Assembly (NCBI RefSeq): GCF_000473265.1
Contig: NZ_KI421511.1
Span: 124,001-188,000 of the forward strand
Direction: 5' to 3'
DNA from: Amycolatopsis thermoflava N1165
GTDB lineage: Bacteria; Actinomycetota; Actinomycetes; Mycobacteriales; Pseudonocardiaceae
DNA length: 64,000 bases
Shown: positions 36,771 through 46,830 of the stretch, piece by piece
How the letters are laid out: each line of letters opens with the position of its first letter
How positions within the stretch are numbered: the first letter of the stretch is position 1
Position numbers and translations under genes: made by a program
The notes under the pieces: model-generated
Told to the model about the DNA's origin: nothing
What the model saw: the letters and a program-made list of their open reading frames with translations, nothing else
Databases searched by the model: none

Positions 36771-37983
36771 ACCTCGCGTCGTGCTCGGTGTGGGCGGCGG
36801 GATCGCCGCCTACAAGGCGTGTGAGGTGCTGCGCGGGCTGACCGAGTCCGGTCACGACGTCCGCGTGGTGCCCACGGAGGCCGCGCTGAAGTTCGTCGGC
36901 GCGGCCACCTTCGAGGCGCTGTCCGGCCACCCGGTGCACACGGGCGTGTTCACCGAGGTGGACCAGGTTCAGCACGTCCGCATCGGCAAGGAAGCGGACC
37001 TGGTGCTGGTCGTCCCGGCGACCGCGGACCTGATGGCCCGCGCGGCCCAGGGCCGCGCCGACGACCTGCTCACCGGCACGCTGCTCACCGCGCGCTGCCC
37101 GGTCGTCTTCTTCCCGGCGATGCACACCGAGATGTGGGAGCACCCGGCCACCCGGGACAACGTGGCGCTGCTGCGGTCCAGGGGCGTCGTGGTGACCGAA
37201 CCCGCCGCGGGTCGCCTCACCGGCGCCGACACCGGCAAGGGACGGCTGGCCGACCCCGCCGAGATCGTCGACCTGGCCCGGCTGCTGCTGGCCCAGCCCT
37301 CGGCGCTGCCGCGCGACCTGGAGGGCCTGCGCGTCGTCGTCTCCGCGGGCGGCACCCGGGAGCCGCTGGACCCGGTCCGCTACCTGGGCAACCGCTCGTC
37401 GGGCAAGCAGGGCTACGCGCTGGCCCGCGTCGCCGCGCAGCGGGGCGCCGAGGTCACGCTGGTGGCCGGCCACACCGTCGAGCTGCCCGAGCCGGCGGGC
37501 GCCGTGCTGCGGCGGGTGTCGACGGCCGAGCAGATGCGCGAGGCCGTGCACGAGGCGGCCAAGGAGGCGGACGTCGTCGTGATGGCCGCCGCCGTCGCTG
37601 ATTTTCGTCCGGCGAACCTATCCGGCCACAAAATCAAGAAAAGCGACGACCAGCCGGATCCGGTCATCACGCTTTCCCGCAATCCGGACATTCTCGCGGA
37701 ACTGGTAACGAATCGATTGCCAGGACAGGTCATTGTCGGTTTCGCCGCGGAAACGGGCGACGAGCGCGGTAGCGTACTCGACCACGGCCGTGCCAAGCTG
37801 CGACGCAAGGGCTGTGACCTGCTGGTTCTGAACGCCGTCGGGGATGGCAGGGCGTTCGAGGTCGAGGAGAACGCGGGCTGGCTGCTGGCTGCCGACGGCA
37901 CCGAGCGGCCTATCCCGCTGGGCTCCAAAGCGCAACTGGCCGCCGCGGTGTGGGACGCCGTCGGGGAATTCATCAGGCACTGA
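36763..37983 (+). CDS. coaBC: Bifunctional phosphopantothenoylcysteine decarboxylase / phosphopantothenate--cysteine ligase
   Basis: Two consecutive steps of coenzyme A synthesis. 406 residues. The CoaC half (1-185) is an FMN-binding flavoprotein ([42 protein letters not shown]) with the catalytic Asn/Cys region near [19 protein letters not shown]. The CoaB half starts at [27 protein letters not shown] and ends with the Lys-rich [11 protein letters not shown] and GFAAETGD segments. The second half includes a short more A/T-rich patch (37600-37750), unlike its surroundings. Confidence 0.96.
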   Translation: MSKPRVVLGVGGGIAAYKACEVLRGLTESGHDVRVVPTEAALKFVGAATFEALSGHPVHTGVFTEVDQVQHVRIGKEADLVLVVPATADLMARAAQGRADDLLTGTLLTARCPVVFFPAMHTEMWEHPATRDNVALLRSRGVVVTEPAAGRLTGADTGKGRLADPAEIVDLARLLLAQPSALPRDLEGLRVVVSAGGTREPLDPVRYLGNRSSGKQGYALARVAAQRGAEVTLVAGHTVELPEPAGAVLRRVSTAEQMREAVHEAAKEADVVVMAAAVADFRPANLSGHKIKKSDDQPDPVITLSRNPDILAELVTNRLPGQVIVGFAAETGDERGSVLDHGRAKLRRKGCDLLVLNAVGDGRAFEVEENAGWLLAADGTERPIPLGSKAQLAAAVWDAVGEFIRH

Positions 37984-37993
37984 CCGGCGCGCC

Positions 37994-37999
37994 TAGTCT
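37994..37999 (+). promoter_or_regulatory. Candidate -10 for metK
   Basis: TAGTCT lies 32 bases before GTG 38032, so metK would have a short leader of about 25 bases that contains GGAGGGA. Confidence 0.45.
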
Positions 38000-38031
38000 G
38001 GACGCCGGAGGGACAGAAGAGTTGATGGGAT

Positions 38032-39243
38032 GTGAGCGTGGTGACCGCGTCTAACCGCAGGTTGTTCACTTCGGAGTCGGTGACCGAGGGGCACCCGGAC
38101 AAGATCTGTGACGCCATCAGCGACTCGATCCTGGACGCCCTCCTGGCCAAGGACCCGCGCTCCCGCGTCGCCGTCGAGACGCTGATCACCACCGGCCAGG
38201 TGCACGTCGCGGGCGAGGTGACCACCGAGGCCTACGCCGACATCCCGACGATCGTGCGCGAGCGCATCCTCGACATCGGCTACGACTCCTCGGCCAAGGG
38301 CTTCGACGGCAACTCCTGCGGCGTGAACGTGGCCATCGGCGCGCAGTCCCCGGACATCGCGCAGGGCGTGGACACCGCCTACGAGTCGCGCGTCGAGAAC
38401 GCCATCGACGAGATCGACCGGCAGGGCGCGGGCGACCAGGGCCTGATGTTCGGCTACGCGTGCTCCGACACGCCCGAGCTGATGCCGCTGCCCATCGCGC
38501 TGGCCCACCGGCTGTCCCGCCGCCTGGCCCGGGTGCGCAAGGACGGCGTGCTGCCCTACCTGCGCCCGGACGGCAAGACCCAGGTCACCATCGAGTACGC
38601 GGGCGACCAGCCGGTGCGGCTGGACACCGTTGTCGTGTCCACCCAGCACGCCGACGGGATCGACCTGGACACCATGCTCGGCGTCGACGTGCGCGAGCAG
38701 GTCGTGATGCCCGAGCTGAGCGAGATCGACCTCGACCACAGCGACGTGAAGCTGCTGGTCAACCCGACCGGCCGGTTCGTCATCGGCGGCCCGATGGGCG
38801 ACGCCGGGCTGACCGGGCGCAAGATCATCGTCGACACCTACGGCGGCATGGCCCGCCACGGTGGCGGCGCGTTCTCCGGCAAGGACCCGTCGAAGGTGGA
38901 CCGCTCCGCGGCCTACGCGATGCGCTGGGTCGCCAAGAACGTCGTGTCCGCCGGTCTCGCCGGGCGGGTCGAGGTGCAGGTCGCCTACGCGATCGGCAAG
39001 GCCTCGCCGGTCGGCCTGTTCGTGGAGACCTTCGGCACCGAGACGGTCGACCCGGCCAAGATCCAGGCCGCGATCACCGAGGTGTTCGACCTGCGCCCGG
39101 CCGCGATCATCCGCGACCTGGACCTGCTGCACCCCATCTACGCCGCCACCGCCGCGTACGGCCACTTCGGCCGCACCGACGTCAAGCTGCCCTGGGAGAA
39201 CACCGACCGCGCCGAAGCGCTCCGCTCCCTCGCCGGGGCCTGA
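38032..39243 (+). CDS. metK: S-adenosylmethionine synthetase
   Basis: Makes SAM from methionine and ATP. 403 residues with [22 protein letters not shown], the hexapeptide [12 protein letters not shown], the [21 protein letters not shown]-loop-like motif, and [10 protein letters not shown] at the end. Start GTG 38032 has a TGATGGGA context; [14 protein letters not shown] from 38038 or so is an alternative. No SAM riboswitch is evident in the short upstream gap. Confidence 0.97.
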   Translation: MSVVTASNRRLFTSESVTEGHPDKICDAISDSILDALLAKDPRSRVAVETLITTGQVHVAGEVTTEAYADIPTIVRERILDIGYDSSAKGFDGNSCGVNVAIGAQSPDIAQGVDTAYESRVENAIDEIDRQGAGDQGLMFGYACSDTPELMPLPIALAHRLSRRLARVRKDGVLPYLRPDGKTQVTIEYAGDQPVRLDTVVVSTQHADGIDLDTMLGVDVREQVVMPELSEIDLDHSDVKLLVNPTGRFVIGGPMGDAGLTGRKIIVDTYGGMARHGGGAFSGKDPSKVDRSAAYAMRWVAKNVVSAGLAGRVEVQVAYAIGKASPVGLFVETFGTETVDPAKIQAAITEVFDLRPAAIIRDLDLLHPIYAATAAYGHFGRTDVKLPWENTDRAEALRSLAGA

Positions 39244-39273
39244 GCTCCTGGGCGTGTCTGGTAGAGAACAAGC

Positions 39274-41340
39274 GTGACCTCTTCCGACGCGCTCTGGGAC
39301 CTCCCCGCCGCCGCGCCCAAGCGCGCGGCGGCGAAGCGGCCCCCGTCCCGGAAGGGGCAGCAGAAGCCGGCGGAGAAGGATCCCGTCGCGCGCATCGTGG
39401 TCGACGTGCCGCTCGCGCACCTGGACCGCACCTTCGACTACCAGGTGCCGGACAAGCTCGACGCCGACGCGGTGCCCGGCTGCCGCGTGCGGGTGCGCTT
39501 CGCCGGGCAGCTGGTCGACGGGTTCCTCGTCGAGCGCGCGTCCACCACCGAGCACAAGGGGCGGCTGGCGTTCCTGGAGCGGGTCACCTCGCCCGAGCCG
39601 GTGCTTTCGCCCACCCTCTACGGGCTGGCCCGCCGCGTCGCCGATCACTACGGCGGCACGCTCATGGACGTGCTCCGGCTGGCCATCCCGCCCCGCCACG
39701 CCAAGGCCGAGTCCGAACCCGCCCGCGAGCGCGCCGAGGTGACCGAGGCGCCCTCGGCGCAGGCGTGGCAGCGGTACCAGTTCGGCGGGTCGTTCACCGA
39801 GGCGCTGCGGGCCGCCCGGCAGGCGCATGCCGTGTGGCAGGCGCTGCCGGGGGAGGATTGGCCCGCGCGGCTGGCCGAACTCGCGGCCCTCGCCGCTGCG
39901 AGCGGGCGCGGCGCGCTGCTCGTCGTGCCGGACCACCGCGACCTGACGCGTGTGCACGACGCGTGCGTTCGGGTCGCCGGTGAAGACGCCGTGGTCGCGT
40001 TGTCGGCGGACACCGGGCCGGCCGAGCGGTACCGGCGGTGGCTCGCGGTGTCGCGCGGGTCGGTGCCGATCGTGGTCGGCACGCGCGCGGCGATGTTCGC
40101 GCCGGTCGCCGACCCGGGGCTGTTCGTGGTGTGGGACGACGGCGACGACCTGCACGTCGACCCGCACATGCCGTATCCGCAGGTGCGAGACGTGCTGGCG
40201 TTGCGGGCGCACGCACAGGGCGCGTCGTTCGTCGCGGGTGGGTTCGCCCGCACCGCGGAAGCTCAGCTGCTGGTCGAGACGCGGTGGGCGCACCCGATCG
40301 TCGGATCCCGGGACGAGCTGCGGAAAGCGGCGCCGCGCGTGACTCCGGTCGGCGAGGACTTCGACGTGGCGCGCGACGAGGCGGCGCGGGTGGCCCGGCT
40401 GCCCTCGGTGGCGTTCGAGGCCGCGCGGCAGTCGTTGTCGGCCGGCGCGCCCGTGCTGGTGCAGGTGCCCCGGCGCGGGTACGTGCCCGCGCTGGCGTGC
40501 GGGCAATGCCGGACGCCCGCGCACTGCCGTCGCTGCGCCGGCCCGCTCGGGTTGCCGGGCGGGGCGGGGGCCGACGTGGCGCACCCGCCGAGCTGCCGGT
40601 GGTGCGGCACGCCCGAGGCGCACTTCCGGTGCCCGGCCTGCGGTTCGGCGCGGCTGCGGGCGGTCGTGGTCGGCGCGAAGCGGACCGCCGAGGAGCTGGG
40701 CCGGGCATTCCCGGGCGTGCCGGTGCGCACGTCGGGCGCGCGGGAGGTGCTGGCGTCCGTGCCCGGGCGGCCGGCGCTGGTGGTGTCCACGCCCGGGGCC
40801 GAGCCGGTGGCCGAGGGCGGCTACGGCGCGGCGCTGCTGCTGGACGGCTGGGCGCTGCTGGGGCGGCAGGACCTGCGGGCGGCGGAGGAGACGCTGCGGC
40901 GGTGGATGGCGGCGGCGGCGCTGGTGCGGCCGTCGTCGGCGGGCGGCCGGGTCGTCGTCGGCGCGGAGGCCCCGCTCGCGCCGGTGCAGGCACTGGTCCG
41001 CTGGGACCCGGCCTGGCACGCCGAGCGGGAACTGGCCGAGCGGCGCGAACTGGGCTTCCCGCCCGCGGTGCGGATGGCGAGCGTGGAGGGCACGCCGGAG
41101 GCGGTGGCCGCGCTGCTGGCGGAGACCGAACTGCCGCCGTCCGCGGAGGTCCTGGGGCCGGTGCCACTGACCGAGCCGGACGAGGAGGGCCGCTCCGAGC
41201 GGGAGCGGGCGCTGATCCGCGTGCCCCGCGGGGACGGGCGGGCGCTGGCGTCCTGCCTGGCCGCGGCGCAGGCGGCGCGCGCCGCCCGCAAGGAAACCGC
41301 GGCGGTGCGGATCCAGCTGGACCCGCTGGCCCTCATCTAG
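39274..41340 (+). CDS. priA: Primosomal replication protein N' (PriA), helicase-defective actinobacterial form
   Basis: A 688-residue replication-restart factor. The N-terminal DNA-binding domain (IVVDVPLAHLDRTFDYQVPDKL) and zinc-binding cysteines (CGQCRTPAHCRRC, CRWCG, CPACGS) are present. The Walker A motif expected before GALLVVPDHRDLTRVHDA is absent, as is typical of actinobacterial PriA, so helicase activity is unlikely. Between zinc pairs there is an insertion (GGAGADVAHPPSC) whose DNA resembles the 129-bp minisatellite. GTG 39274 follows TAGAGA by 6 bases. It overlaps the convergent membrane gene. Confidence 0.93.
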   Translation: MTSSDALWDLPAAAPKRAAAKRPPSRKGQQKPAEKDPVARIVVDVPLAHLDRTFDYQVPDKLDADAVPGCRVRVRFAGQLVDGFLVERASTTEHKGRLAFLERVTSPEPVLSPTLYGLARRVADHYGGTLMDVLRLAIPPRHAKAESEPARERAEVTEAPSAQAWQRYQFGGSFTEALRAARQAHAVWQALPGEDWPARLAELAALAAASGRGALLVVPDHRDLTRVHDACVRVAGEDAVVALSADTGPAERYRRWLAVSRGSVPIVVGTRAAMFAPVADPGLFVVWDDGDDLHVDPHMPYPQVRDVLALRAHAQGASFVAGGFARTAEAQLLVETRWAHPIVGSRDELRKAAPRVTPVGEDFDVARDEAARVARLPSVAFEAARQSLSAGAPVLVQVPRRGYVPALACGQCRTPAHCRRCAGPLGLPGGAGADVAHPPSCRWCGTPEAHFRCPACGSARLRAVVVGAKRTAEELGRAFPGVPVRTSGAREVLASVPGRPALVVSTPGAEPVAEGGYGAALLLDGWALLGRQDLRAAEETLRRWMAAAALVRPSSAGGRVVVGAEAPLAPVQALVRWDPAWHAERELAERRELGFPPAVRMASVEGTPEAVAALLAETELPPSAEVLGPVPLTEPDEEGRSERERALIRVPRGDGRALASCLAAAQAARAARKETAAVRIQLDPLALI

Positions 41341-41869
41341 GGGCGAGCGCGTGACCGGCCGCGGCGAACAACGCGAAGCCGGACAGCACACCCGACACCA
41401 GCCCGATCACCGCCGAGCTCGCGCCCACGGCGGCGAGCACGAACCCGGCCACCCCGAGCGCGGTCATGGCCACGCCCAGCGTCACGAACCGGGCGAGCCG
41501 GAACGCCCGCCCCATCGCGACGAAGTGCACCCCGACCACCACGGCGATCCACGCGACACCCACTTCGCCGTGCCCGAGCACGCCGTTGATCACGAACAAC
41601 CCGGCGAACAGCGCCACCACCTCGGCCGCGACGATCAGCTGGAACCGGCGCCGGTCGAAGAACGCCGTGCCCGCGCCGCCCGCCGGCTTCCCGCGCCGCG
41701 CCAGCACCACGAACAGCGCCACCGCCACCACCGCGGCGGCGATCCGGAGCACCAGCGGCCACGGCGCGGCGAGCCCGCCGCTGTTGACGAGCACGAACAC
41801 GAGGCCGAACACGATCGCGATGAGGGAGCCGATCGCTTCGCCGGCGCTGATCCTGGTCATGATGATCAT
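41333..41869 (-). CDS. Integral membrane protein with five or six helices
   Basis: A 178-residue hydrophobic protein (IGSLIAIVFGLVFVLVNSGGL, LVLRIAAAVVAVALFVVLARR, LIVAAEVVALFAGLFVINGVL, WIAVVVGVHFVAMG, FVTLGVAMTALGVAGFVLAAVG). ATG 41860 gives an equally good start (MTRISAGEAI). Its last eight bases overlap the end of priA on the other strand. No family recognised; it is divergent from the gamma-glutamyltransferase gene. Confidence 0.78.
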   Translation of the reverse strand: MIIMTRISAGEAIGSLIAIVFGLVFVLVNSGGLAAPWPLVLRIAAAVVAVALFVVLARRGKPAGGAGTAFFDRRRFQLIVAAEVVALFAGLFVINGVLGHGEVGVAWIAVVVGVHFVAMGRAFRLARFVTLGVAMTALGVAGFVLAAVGASSAVIGLVSGVLSGFALFAAAGHALAPR

Positions 41870-41920
41870 CCTGCCCCGCCCCGGTTGAGCGTGGGCGCGG
41901 AACCGGGCAGACTGCGGGAA

Positions 41921-43696
41921 ATGCGGACTCTGCGTGCTTTCGCGGTTCTCGTCAGTGCGGTCCTGCTCGCCCCCGGCGTCGCGTACGCCGAAGAGGCTCC
42001 ACCGAAACAGCCGGTCGCCACCGGGTTCGGCGGCGCCGTCGCCAGCATCGACGCCGACGCCACCGCGATCGGCACCCGGGTGCTGGCCGAGGGCGGCAAC
42101 GCGGTGGACGCGGCCGTCGCCACCGCCGCGGCCCTCGGCGTCACCGACCCGTTCTCAGCCGGCATCGGCGGCGGCGGGTTCTTCGTCTACTACGACGCCC
42201 GCACCCGGCAGGTGCACACCCTCGACGGCCGGGAGACCGCGCCCGCCTCCGCCGACGAGAACCTCTTCGTCGAGAACGGGCAGCCGATCCCGTTCGCCGA
42301 GGCCGTCACCAGCGGTCTGTCCGTCGGAGTGCCGGGCACGCCGGCCACGTGGCAGGACGCGCTGCGCAAGTGGGGCACCCGGTCGCTGAACCAGGTGCTG
42401 CGCCCGGCCGCCCGCCTGGCCCGCGACGGCTTCACCGTGGACCAGACCTTCCACACGCAGATCGCCAACAACGCGCAGCGCTTCTCGGCGTTCCCGAGCA
42501 CCCGCGAGCTGTACCTGCCCGGCGGGGCGCCGCCCGCCGTCGGCACCACGTTCACCAACCCGGACCTGGCCGCCACCTACGAAACGCTGGCCCGCGAAGG
42601 CGTGCGCACGCTCTACCGCGGCCCGATCGCCGAGGAGATCGCCGCGACCGTGCAGCAGCCGCCGGTCGATCCGGCCGCCGGGCTCAACGTCCGGCCGGGC
42701 AAGCTGACGACCGACGACATCGCCGCGTACCGCACGGTCGAGCGCGAACCCACCCGCACGCGCTACCGCGGCCTCGACGTCTACGGCATGCCCGCGCCGT
42801 CCTCCGGCGGGCTGACCGTGGGCGAGGCGCTCAACATCCTGGAGAACTTCGACGTCGCCCGGTTCGGCGAGGCCGACTACCTGCACCACTTCCTGGAGGC
42901 GAGCCGCCTCGCGTTCGCCGACCGCAACCGGTGGATCGGCGACCCGGCGTTCGTGGACGTGCCCGCGCGGGAGCTGCTCAGCCAGCGGTTCGCGGACAGC
43001 CGGGCGTGCCTGATCGACCCGTCCCGCGCGGCGGTGGGCACCGTCGCCGCAGGCGACCCGCGCCACCCGCAGCCGTGTGCCGCCGGGACCGCGGCGCCGA
43101 CCCCGTACGAGGGTGAGAACACCACGCACCTGACCGTCGCGGACCGGTGGGGCAACGTGGTCGCCTACACGCTGACGATCGAGCAGGAGGGCGGCAGCGG
43201 GATCGTGGTGCCCGGCCGCGGTTTCCTGCTCAACAACGAGCTGACCGACTTCTCGTTCACCCCGGTGACGCCGGGCGTGCCCGACCCGAACCTGCCCGGC
43301 CCCGGCAAGCGCCCGCGGTCCTCGATGGCGCCGACGATCATCCTGGAGCACGGCAAGCCGCTGCTCGCCACCGGTTCGCCCGGTGGCGCCTCGATCATCA
43401 CGACGGTGCTGCAGGTGCTGCTCGGCCGGCTGGACCGCGGGCTGACGCTGGAGGAGGCGATCGCCGCGCCGCGGGCCTCGCAGCGCAACTCCGGGCCCGC
43501 CCAGGTCGAACCGGCGTTCCTCGCGCTGCCGGAGGCGTCCGACCTGCGGTCGCGGGGCCAGCTCTTCTCGTCGACCCCGGCCGAGATCGGCGCCGCGACC
43601 GGCGTGGAGCGCCTCCCGGACGGCCGGTGGCTGGCCGCGGCCGAGCCGGTGCGCCGCGGCGGGGGAGCGGCGCAGGTGGTCCACCCGGTGCCTTGA
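41921..43696 (+). CDS. ggt: Gamma-glutamyltransferase (secreted)
   Basis: Cleaves or transfers the gamma-glutamyl group of glutathione-like peptides (here perhaps substrates other than mycothiol). 591 residues with signal peptide (MRTLRAFAVLVSAVLLAPGVAYA). The proenzyme self-cleaves before the nucleophilic Thr in ENTTHLTVADRWGNVVAYTLT; other landmarks are GGNAVDAAVATAAALGVTDP, GIGGGGFFVYYDARTR, GFLLNNELTDFS, and PRSSMAPTIIL. ATG 41921 is chosen from the signal peptide; the frame upstream is an artefact of the reverse gene. Confidence 0.95.
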   Translation: MRTLRAFAVLVSAVLLAPGVAYAEEAPPKQPVATGFGGAVASIDADATAIGTRVLAEGGNAVDAAVATAAALGVTDPFSAGIGGGGFFVYYDARTRQVHTLDGRETAPASADENLFVENGQPIPFAEAVTSGLSVGVPGTPATWQDALRKWGTRSLNQVLRPAARLARDGFTVDQTFHTQIANNAQRFSAFPSTRELYLPGGAPPAVGTTFTNPDLAATYETLAREGVRTLYRGPIAEEIAATVQQPPVDPAAGLNVRPGKLTTDDIAAYRTVEREPTRTRYRGLDVYGMPAPSSGGLTVGEALNILENFDVARFGEADYLHHFLEASRLAFADRNRWIGDPAFVDVPARELLSQRFADSRACLIDPSRAAVGTVAAGDPRHPQPCAAGTAAPTPYEGENTTHLTVADRWGNVVAYTLTIEQEGGSGIVVPGRGFLLNNELTDFSFTPVTPGVPDPNLPGPGKRPRSSMAPTIILEHGKPLLATGSPGGASIITTVLQVLLGRLDRGLTLEEAIAAPRASQRNSGPAQVEPAFLALPEASDLRSRGQLFSSTPAEIGAATGVERLPDGRWLAAAEPVRRGGGAAQVVHPVP

Positions 43697-43828
43697 ACCG
43701 GCCTGTGGCTGCGCCGGTGCGGGTGATGTGCCGGGTGCCCTGAAGCGGCCCCCGCCGCACTGGTGCGGGCGGTGCTCTGCGCGGCGCAGCGGTTGCACCG
43801 GCGCAACTTGGGCACCCCGCGCCCTGAA

Positions 43829-43878
43829 CCAGGGCGCCCCGCCCGGCCGGGCGCCCTGGTCCGGCCGGGCGGGGCGCC
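43829..43878 (+). terminator. Terminator after ggt with two mutually exclusive hairpins
   Basis: An 11-bp stem (43829-43839 with 43849-43859) and a 16-bp perfect stem (43833-43848 with 43863-43878) share the same 5' arm, so only one can form at a time. They lie between the ggt stop and the fmt promoter box. Confidence 0.7.
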
Positions 43879-43890
43879 GGGGCCGGTCAC

Positions 43891-43896
43891 TAGACT
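43891..43896 (+). promoter_or_regulatory. Candidate -10 for the fmt transcript
   Basis: TAGACT lies 7 bases before ATG 43904 of the 12-codon upstream ORF, and 45 bases before fmt. Transcription would start at the A of that ATG. Confidence 0.55.
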
Positions 43897-43903
43897 GGCT
43901 CCG

Positions 43904-43942
43904 ATGCCCACCCACTCCACACCCGTCGCCGAGGTGCGTTGA
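43904..43942 (+). CDS. Leaderless 12-codon ORF overlapping the fmt start
   Basis: ATG 43904 opens a 12-codon frame ([12 protein letters not shown]) that stops at TGA 43940-43942. The last base of that stop is the A of the fmt ATG (TGATG). The candidate -10 sits 7 bases before its ATG, so its mRNA would be leaderless. The fmt ribosome-binding purines (GAGGTG, 43931-43936) lie inside it. Translation of the mini-ORF would deliver ribosomes to fmt. Too short to judge by coding bias; it is a positional prediction. Confidence 0.5.
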   Translation: MPTHSTPVAEVR

Positions 43943-44868
43943 TGCGCCTCGTCTTCGCCGGTACCCCCGAACCCGCCGTGCCGTCGCTGCGCGCGCTCCT
44001 CGACTCGCCGCGGCACGAGGTCGTCGCCGTCGTCACGCGGCCCGACGCGCCCGCCGGCCGGGGCCGCAAGCTGCTGCGCTCACCCGTCGGCGCCCTCGCC
44101 GACGAACACGGCATCGAGGTCCTCACCCCGCCCAAGGCGGGCGACCCGGACTTCCTGCAGCGGCTCACCGAACTCGCCCCCGACGCCTGCCCCGTCGTCG
44201 CCTACGGGGCGCTCCTGCCGCAGCGCGCACTGGACATCCCGCGGCACGGCTGGATCAACCTGCACTTCTCGCTGCTGCCCGCGTGGCGTGGCGCGGCGCC
44301 GGTGCAGGCCGCCATCCGCGCCGGCGACGAGATCACCGGCGCGTCCACCTTCCGCATCGTCAAGGAACTCGACGCGGGCCCGGTCTTCGGCGTGGTCACC
44401 GAGAAGATCGCCGGCGACGACACCGCGGGCGCGCTCCTGGACCGCCTCGCGGTCTCCGGCGCCCGCCTCCTGGCGTCCACATTGGACGGCATCGAGGACG
44501 GCGAGGTCCAGGCGGTGCCCCAGCCCGCCGACGGCGTCACCTACGCCCCGAAGGTCACCGTCGAGGACGCGCGCGTCACGTTCACCGACCCGGCCGCCGC
44601 CGTCGACCGCCACATCCGCTCGGTCACCCCGGATCCGGGCGCGTGGACCGAGTTCCGCGGCGAACGCGTCAAGCTCGGCCCGGTGACGATCGTCGACGAG
44701 CCCCCGCTGGCGCCGGGCGAGCTGCGCGTCGAGCGCAAGCGCGTCCTGGCGGGCACGGCGACGAAACCGGTGCGGCTGGGCGAGGTCCAGGCGCAGGGCA
44801 AGAAACGCATGGCGGCCACCGACTGGGCCCGCGGCACCCGCATCGAGCAAGGAGAACGGCTGTCATGA
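43942..44868 (+). CDS. fmt: Methionyl-tRNA formyltransferase
   Basis: Formylates initiator Met-tRNA. 308 residues: N-terminal [19 protein letters not shown], the catalytic Asn-His-Asp set in [23 protein letters not shown] and [10 protein letters not shown], and an OB-fold tRNA-binding C-terminus. ATG 43942 is used; a TTG lies one codon earlier. It is preceded by GAGGTG and by a 12-codon ORF whose stop overlaps its start. The stop overlaps rsmB (ATGA). def is not in the window. Confidence 0.96.
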   Translation: MRLVFAGTPEPAVPSLRALLDSPRHEVVAVVTRPDAPAGRGRKLLRSPVGALADEHGIEVLTPPKAGDPDFLQRLTELAPDACPVVAYGALLPQRALDIPRHGWINLHFSLLPAWRGAAPVQAAIRAGDEITGASTFRIVKELDAGPVFGVVTEKIAGDDTAGALLDRLAVSGARLLASTLDGIEDGEVQAVPQPADGVTYAPKVTVEDARVTFTDPAAAVDRHIRSVTPDPGAWTEFRGERVKLGPVTIVDEPPLAPGELRVERKRVLAGTATKPVRLGEVQAQGKKRMAATDWARGTRIEQGERLS

Positions 44869-46280
44869 ACGAGCGCAGGCCAGCCCGGCCCCAGCGCGGC
44901 CGACCGGCGCCCCGCAAACAGGGCCCCCGCCGCCCGCCTGCCGAGGACCCGGCGCGCCGCGTCGCGCTGGAGGTGCTGCGCGCCGTCCGCCAGCGCGACG
45001 CGTACGCCAACCTCGTGCTGCCCGACATGCTGCGCCGCAACCGCCTGTCCGGCCGGGACGCCGCGCTGGCCACCGAACTCGCGTACGGCGCCTCCCGCGC
45101 CCAGGGCATGCTCGACGCGATCCTCGCCGCGTGCCTGGACCGCCCGCTGGACAAGGTCGACGGCCCGGTCCTGGACTGCCTCCGCCTCGGCGCCTACCAG
45201 CTGCTGCGCACCCGCATCCCGGAGCACGCCGCGGTCACCTCGACCGTCGACCTGGCCCGCGCCGACGCCGGCTCGCACGTCGCCGGGTTCGTCAACGCCG
45301 TCCTGCGCAGCGTCTCGGAGAAGGACGAGGACACGTGGATGGCGGAGCTGACCCCGGACCGCGACAAGGACCCGATCGGGCACCTCGCGATGCGCACCGC
45401 CCACCCGCGGTGGGTGGCGCGCGCGTTCGCCGAGGCGCTCGGCGACAAGGGCGACGACCTGCAGGCGGCGCTGGAGGCCGACGACGCCCGTCCCGCCGTG
45501 CACCTGGCCGCCCGGCCCGGTGAGATCAGCGCCGACGAGCTGGCCGCCATCACCGGCGGCGACGTCGCCCCGTACTCGCCCTACGGCGTGCACCTGCCCG
45601 CCGGCGCGGGCGACCCCGGCGACTCGGAGCCGGTCCGCGAGCGCCTGGCCGTGGTCCAGGACGAGGGCAGCCAGCTGTGCGCGGTCGCGCTGACCCGGGT
45701 GCCGCTGGACGGCGCCGACGAGCGCTGGCTCGACCTGTGCGCGGGTCCCGGCGGCAAGGCCGGGATGCTCGGCGCGCTCGCCGCGACCCAGGGCGCGCAC
45801 GTGGACGCCGTCGAGCAGGCCCCGCACCGCGCGAAGCTCGTCGAGCAGGCGACCGAGGGCCTGCCGGTCACCGTGCACGTCGCCGACGGCCGCGACCCCG
45901 GCCTCGAACCCGGCTTCGACCGCGTCCTGGTCGACGCGCCGTGCAGCGGCCTGGGCGCCCTGCGCCGCCGCCCAGAGGCGCGCTGGCGGCGCAAGCCCTC
46001 CGACGTGCCGGACCTGACCAGGCTGCAGGGCGAGCTGCTCACCTCGGCGCTGGACCTCACCCGTTCCGGCGGTGTGGTGGCCTATGTCGTCTGCTCGCCG
46101 CACCTGGCCGAGACCGAGGGCGTCGTCGGCGAGATCACCCGCCGCAGCAAGGCCGAGGTGCTGGACGCGCGGGAGTTCTTCCCCGGCGTGCCCCAGCTCG
46201 GCGACGGGCCGTACGTGCAGCTGTGGCCGCACCGGCACGGCACGGACGCGATGTTCTGCGCCGTGCTGCGCAAGCCGTGA
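44865..46280 (+). CDS. rsmB: 16S rRNA m5C967 methyltransferase RsmB (Sun/Fmu)
   Basis: A SAM-dependent rRNA methyltransferase. 471 residues. An Arg/Pro-rich tail leads into a NusB-like N-terminal domain ([27 protein letters not shown]) and the catalytic Rossmann domain: [17 protein letters not shown], then the two cysteine motifs [18 protein letters not shown] and [17 protein letters not shown]. Follows fmt with a four-base overlap and precedes a small flavoprotein gene. Confidence 0.95.
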   Translation: MNERRPARPQRGRPAPRKQGPRRPPAEDPARRVALEVLRAVRQRDAYANLVLPDMLRRNRLSGRDAALATELAYGASRAQGMLDAILAACLDRPLDKVDGPVLDCLRLGAYQLLRTRIPEHAAVTSTVDLARADAGSHVAGFVNAVLRSVSEKDEDTWMAELTPDRDKDPIGHLAMRTAHPRWVARAFAEALGDKGDDLQAALEADDARPAVHLAARPGEISADELAAITGGDVAPYSPYGVHLPAGAGDPGDSEPVRERLAVVQDEGSQLCAVALTRVPLDGADERWLDLCAGPGGKAGMLGALAATQGAHVDAVEQAPHRAKLVEQATEGLPVTVHVADGRDPGLEPGFDRVLVDAPCSGLGALRRRPEARWRRKPSDVPDLTRLQGELLTSALDLTRSGGVVAYVVCSPHLAETEGVVGEITRRSKAEVLDAREFFPGVPQLGDGPYVQLWPHRHGTDAMFCAVLRKP

Positions 46281-46786
46281 CCGTCCTCGGCCTGATCGGC
46301 AGCTCGTGCGGGGGACTGGACACCCGGTTCCGCGCCGAGCTGGCCGCGCCTGCCGCCGCCCGCGGCCACCGGCTCGCGATCACGCTCACGCCGACCGCGC
46401 ACCGCTGGCTGGACGCGGCCGGGGAGCTCGACCCGCTGGCCGCGCTGACCGACCTGCCGGTCCGCGCCAACTCGCGGCTGCCCGGCGAGCCGCGCCCGCA
46501 CCCCGACCCGCCGGTGTTCCTGTTCGCGCCGGCGTCGGCCAACTCGGTCGCCAAGCTCGCGCTGGGCATCGCCGACAACCAGGCCCTCACCGTCCTGGGT
46601 GACGTGCTCGGCGACCCGGCCGTCACGATCATCGTCGGCTACCAGGTCCAGGACGCCCGGTTCCGGCACCCGGCCTGGCGGCGGCACCTGGACACCCTCG
46701 CCGAGGCGGGCGTGCGGGTGCGGCGGCTGGAGTACGGCAAGCCCTGGTCGGAGATCCTGGACCTGCTGCCGGCGTCCACAGGATGA
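46277..46786 (+). CDS. HFCD-type flavoprotein
   Basis: A 169-residue protein resembling the flavoprotein family (CoaC/EpiD-like decarboxylase fold). Visible are a short [13 protein letters not shown] loop, [32 protein letters not shown] near the flavin-binding region, and an [11 protein letters not shown] end. It lacks the clear His and Asn of EpiD-type decarboxylases, so activity is not assigned. GTG overlaps the rsmB stop; the 3' end lies just before or overlaps rpe, depending on its start. Confidence 0.8.
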   Translation: MTVLGLIGSSCGGLDTRFRAELAAPAAARGHRLAITLTPTAHRWLDAAGELDPLAALTDLPVRANSRLPGEPRPHPDPPVFLFAPASANSVAKLALGIADNQALTVLGDVLGDPAVTIIVGYQVQDARFRHPAWRRHLDTLAEAGVRVRRLEYGKPWSEILDLLPASTG

Positions 46787-46816
46787 GTGGGGCCACGGGC
46801 GCGCGGACGCACGATC

Positions 46817-46822
46817 TACACT
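46817..46822 (+). promoter_or_regulatory. Candidate -10 for rpe (leaderless)
   Basis: TACACT lies 8 bases before GTG 46831, just before the conserved start of Rpe. Confidence 0.4.
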
Positions 46823-46830
46823 CCGTAACC

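Noticed and set aside
37984-38031. SAM riboswitch before metK
   Set aside because: The gap is only 48 bases and a -10 candidate lies inside it, so no room for such a structure.
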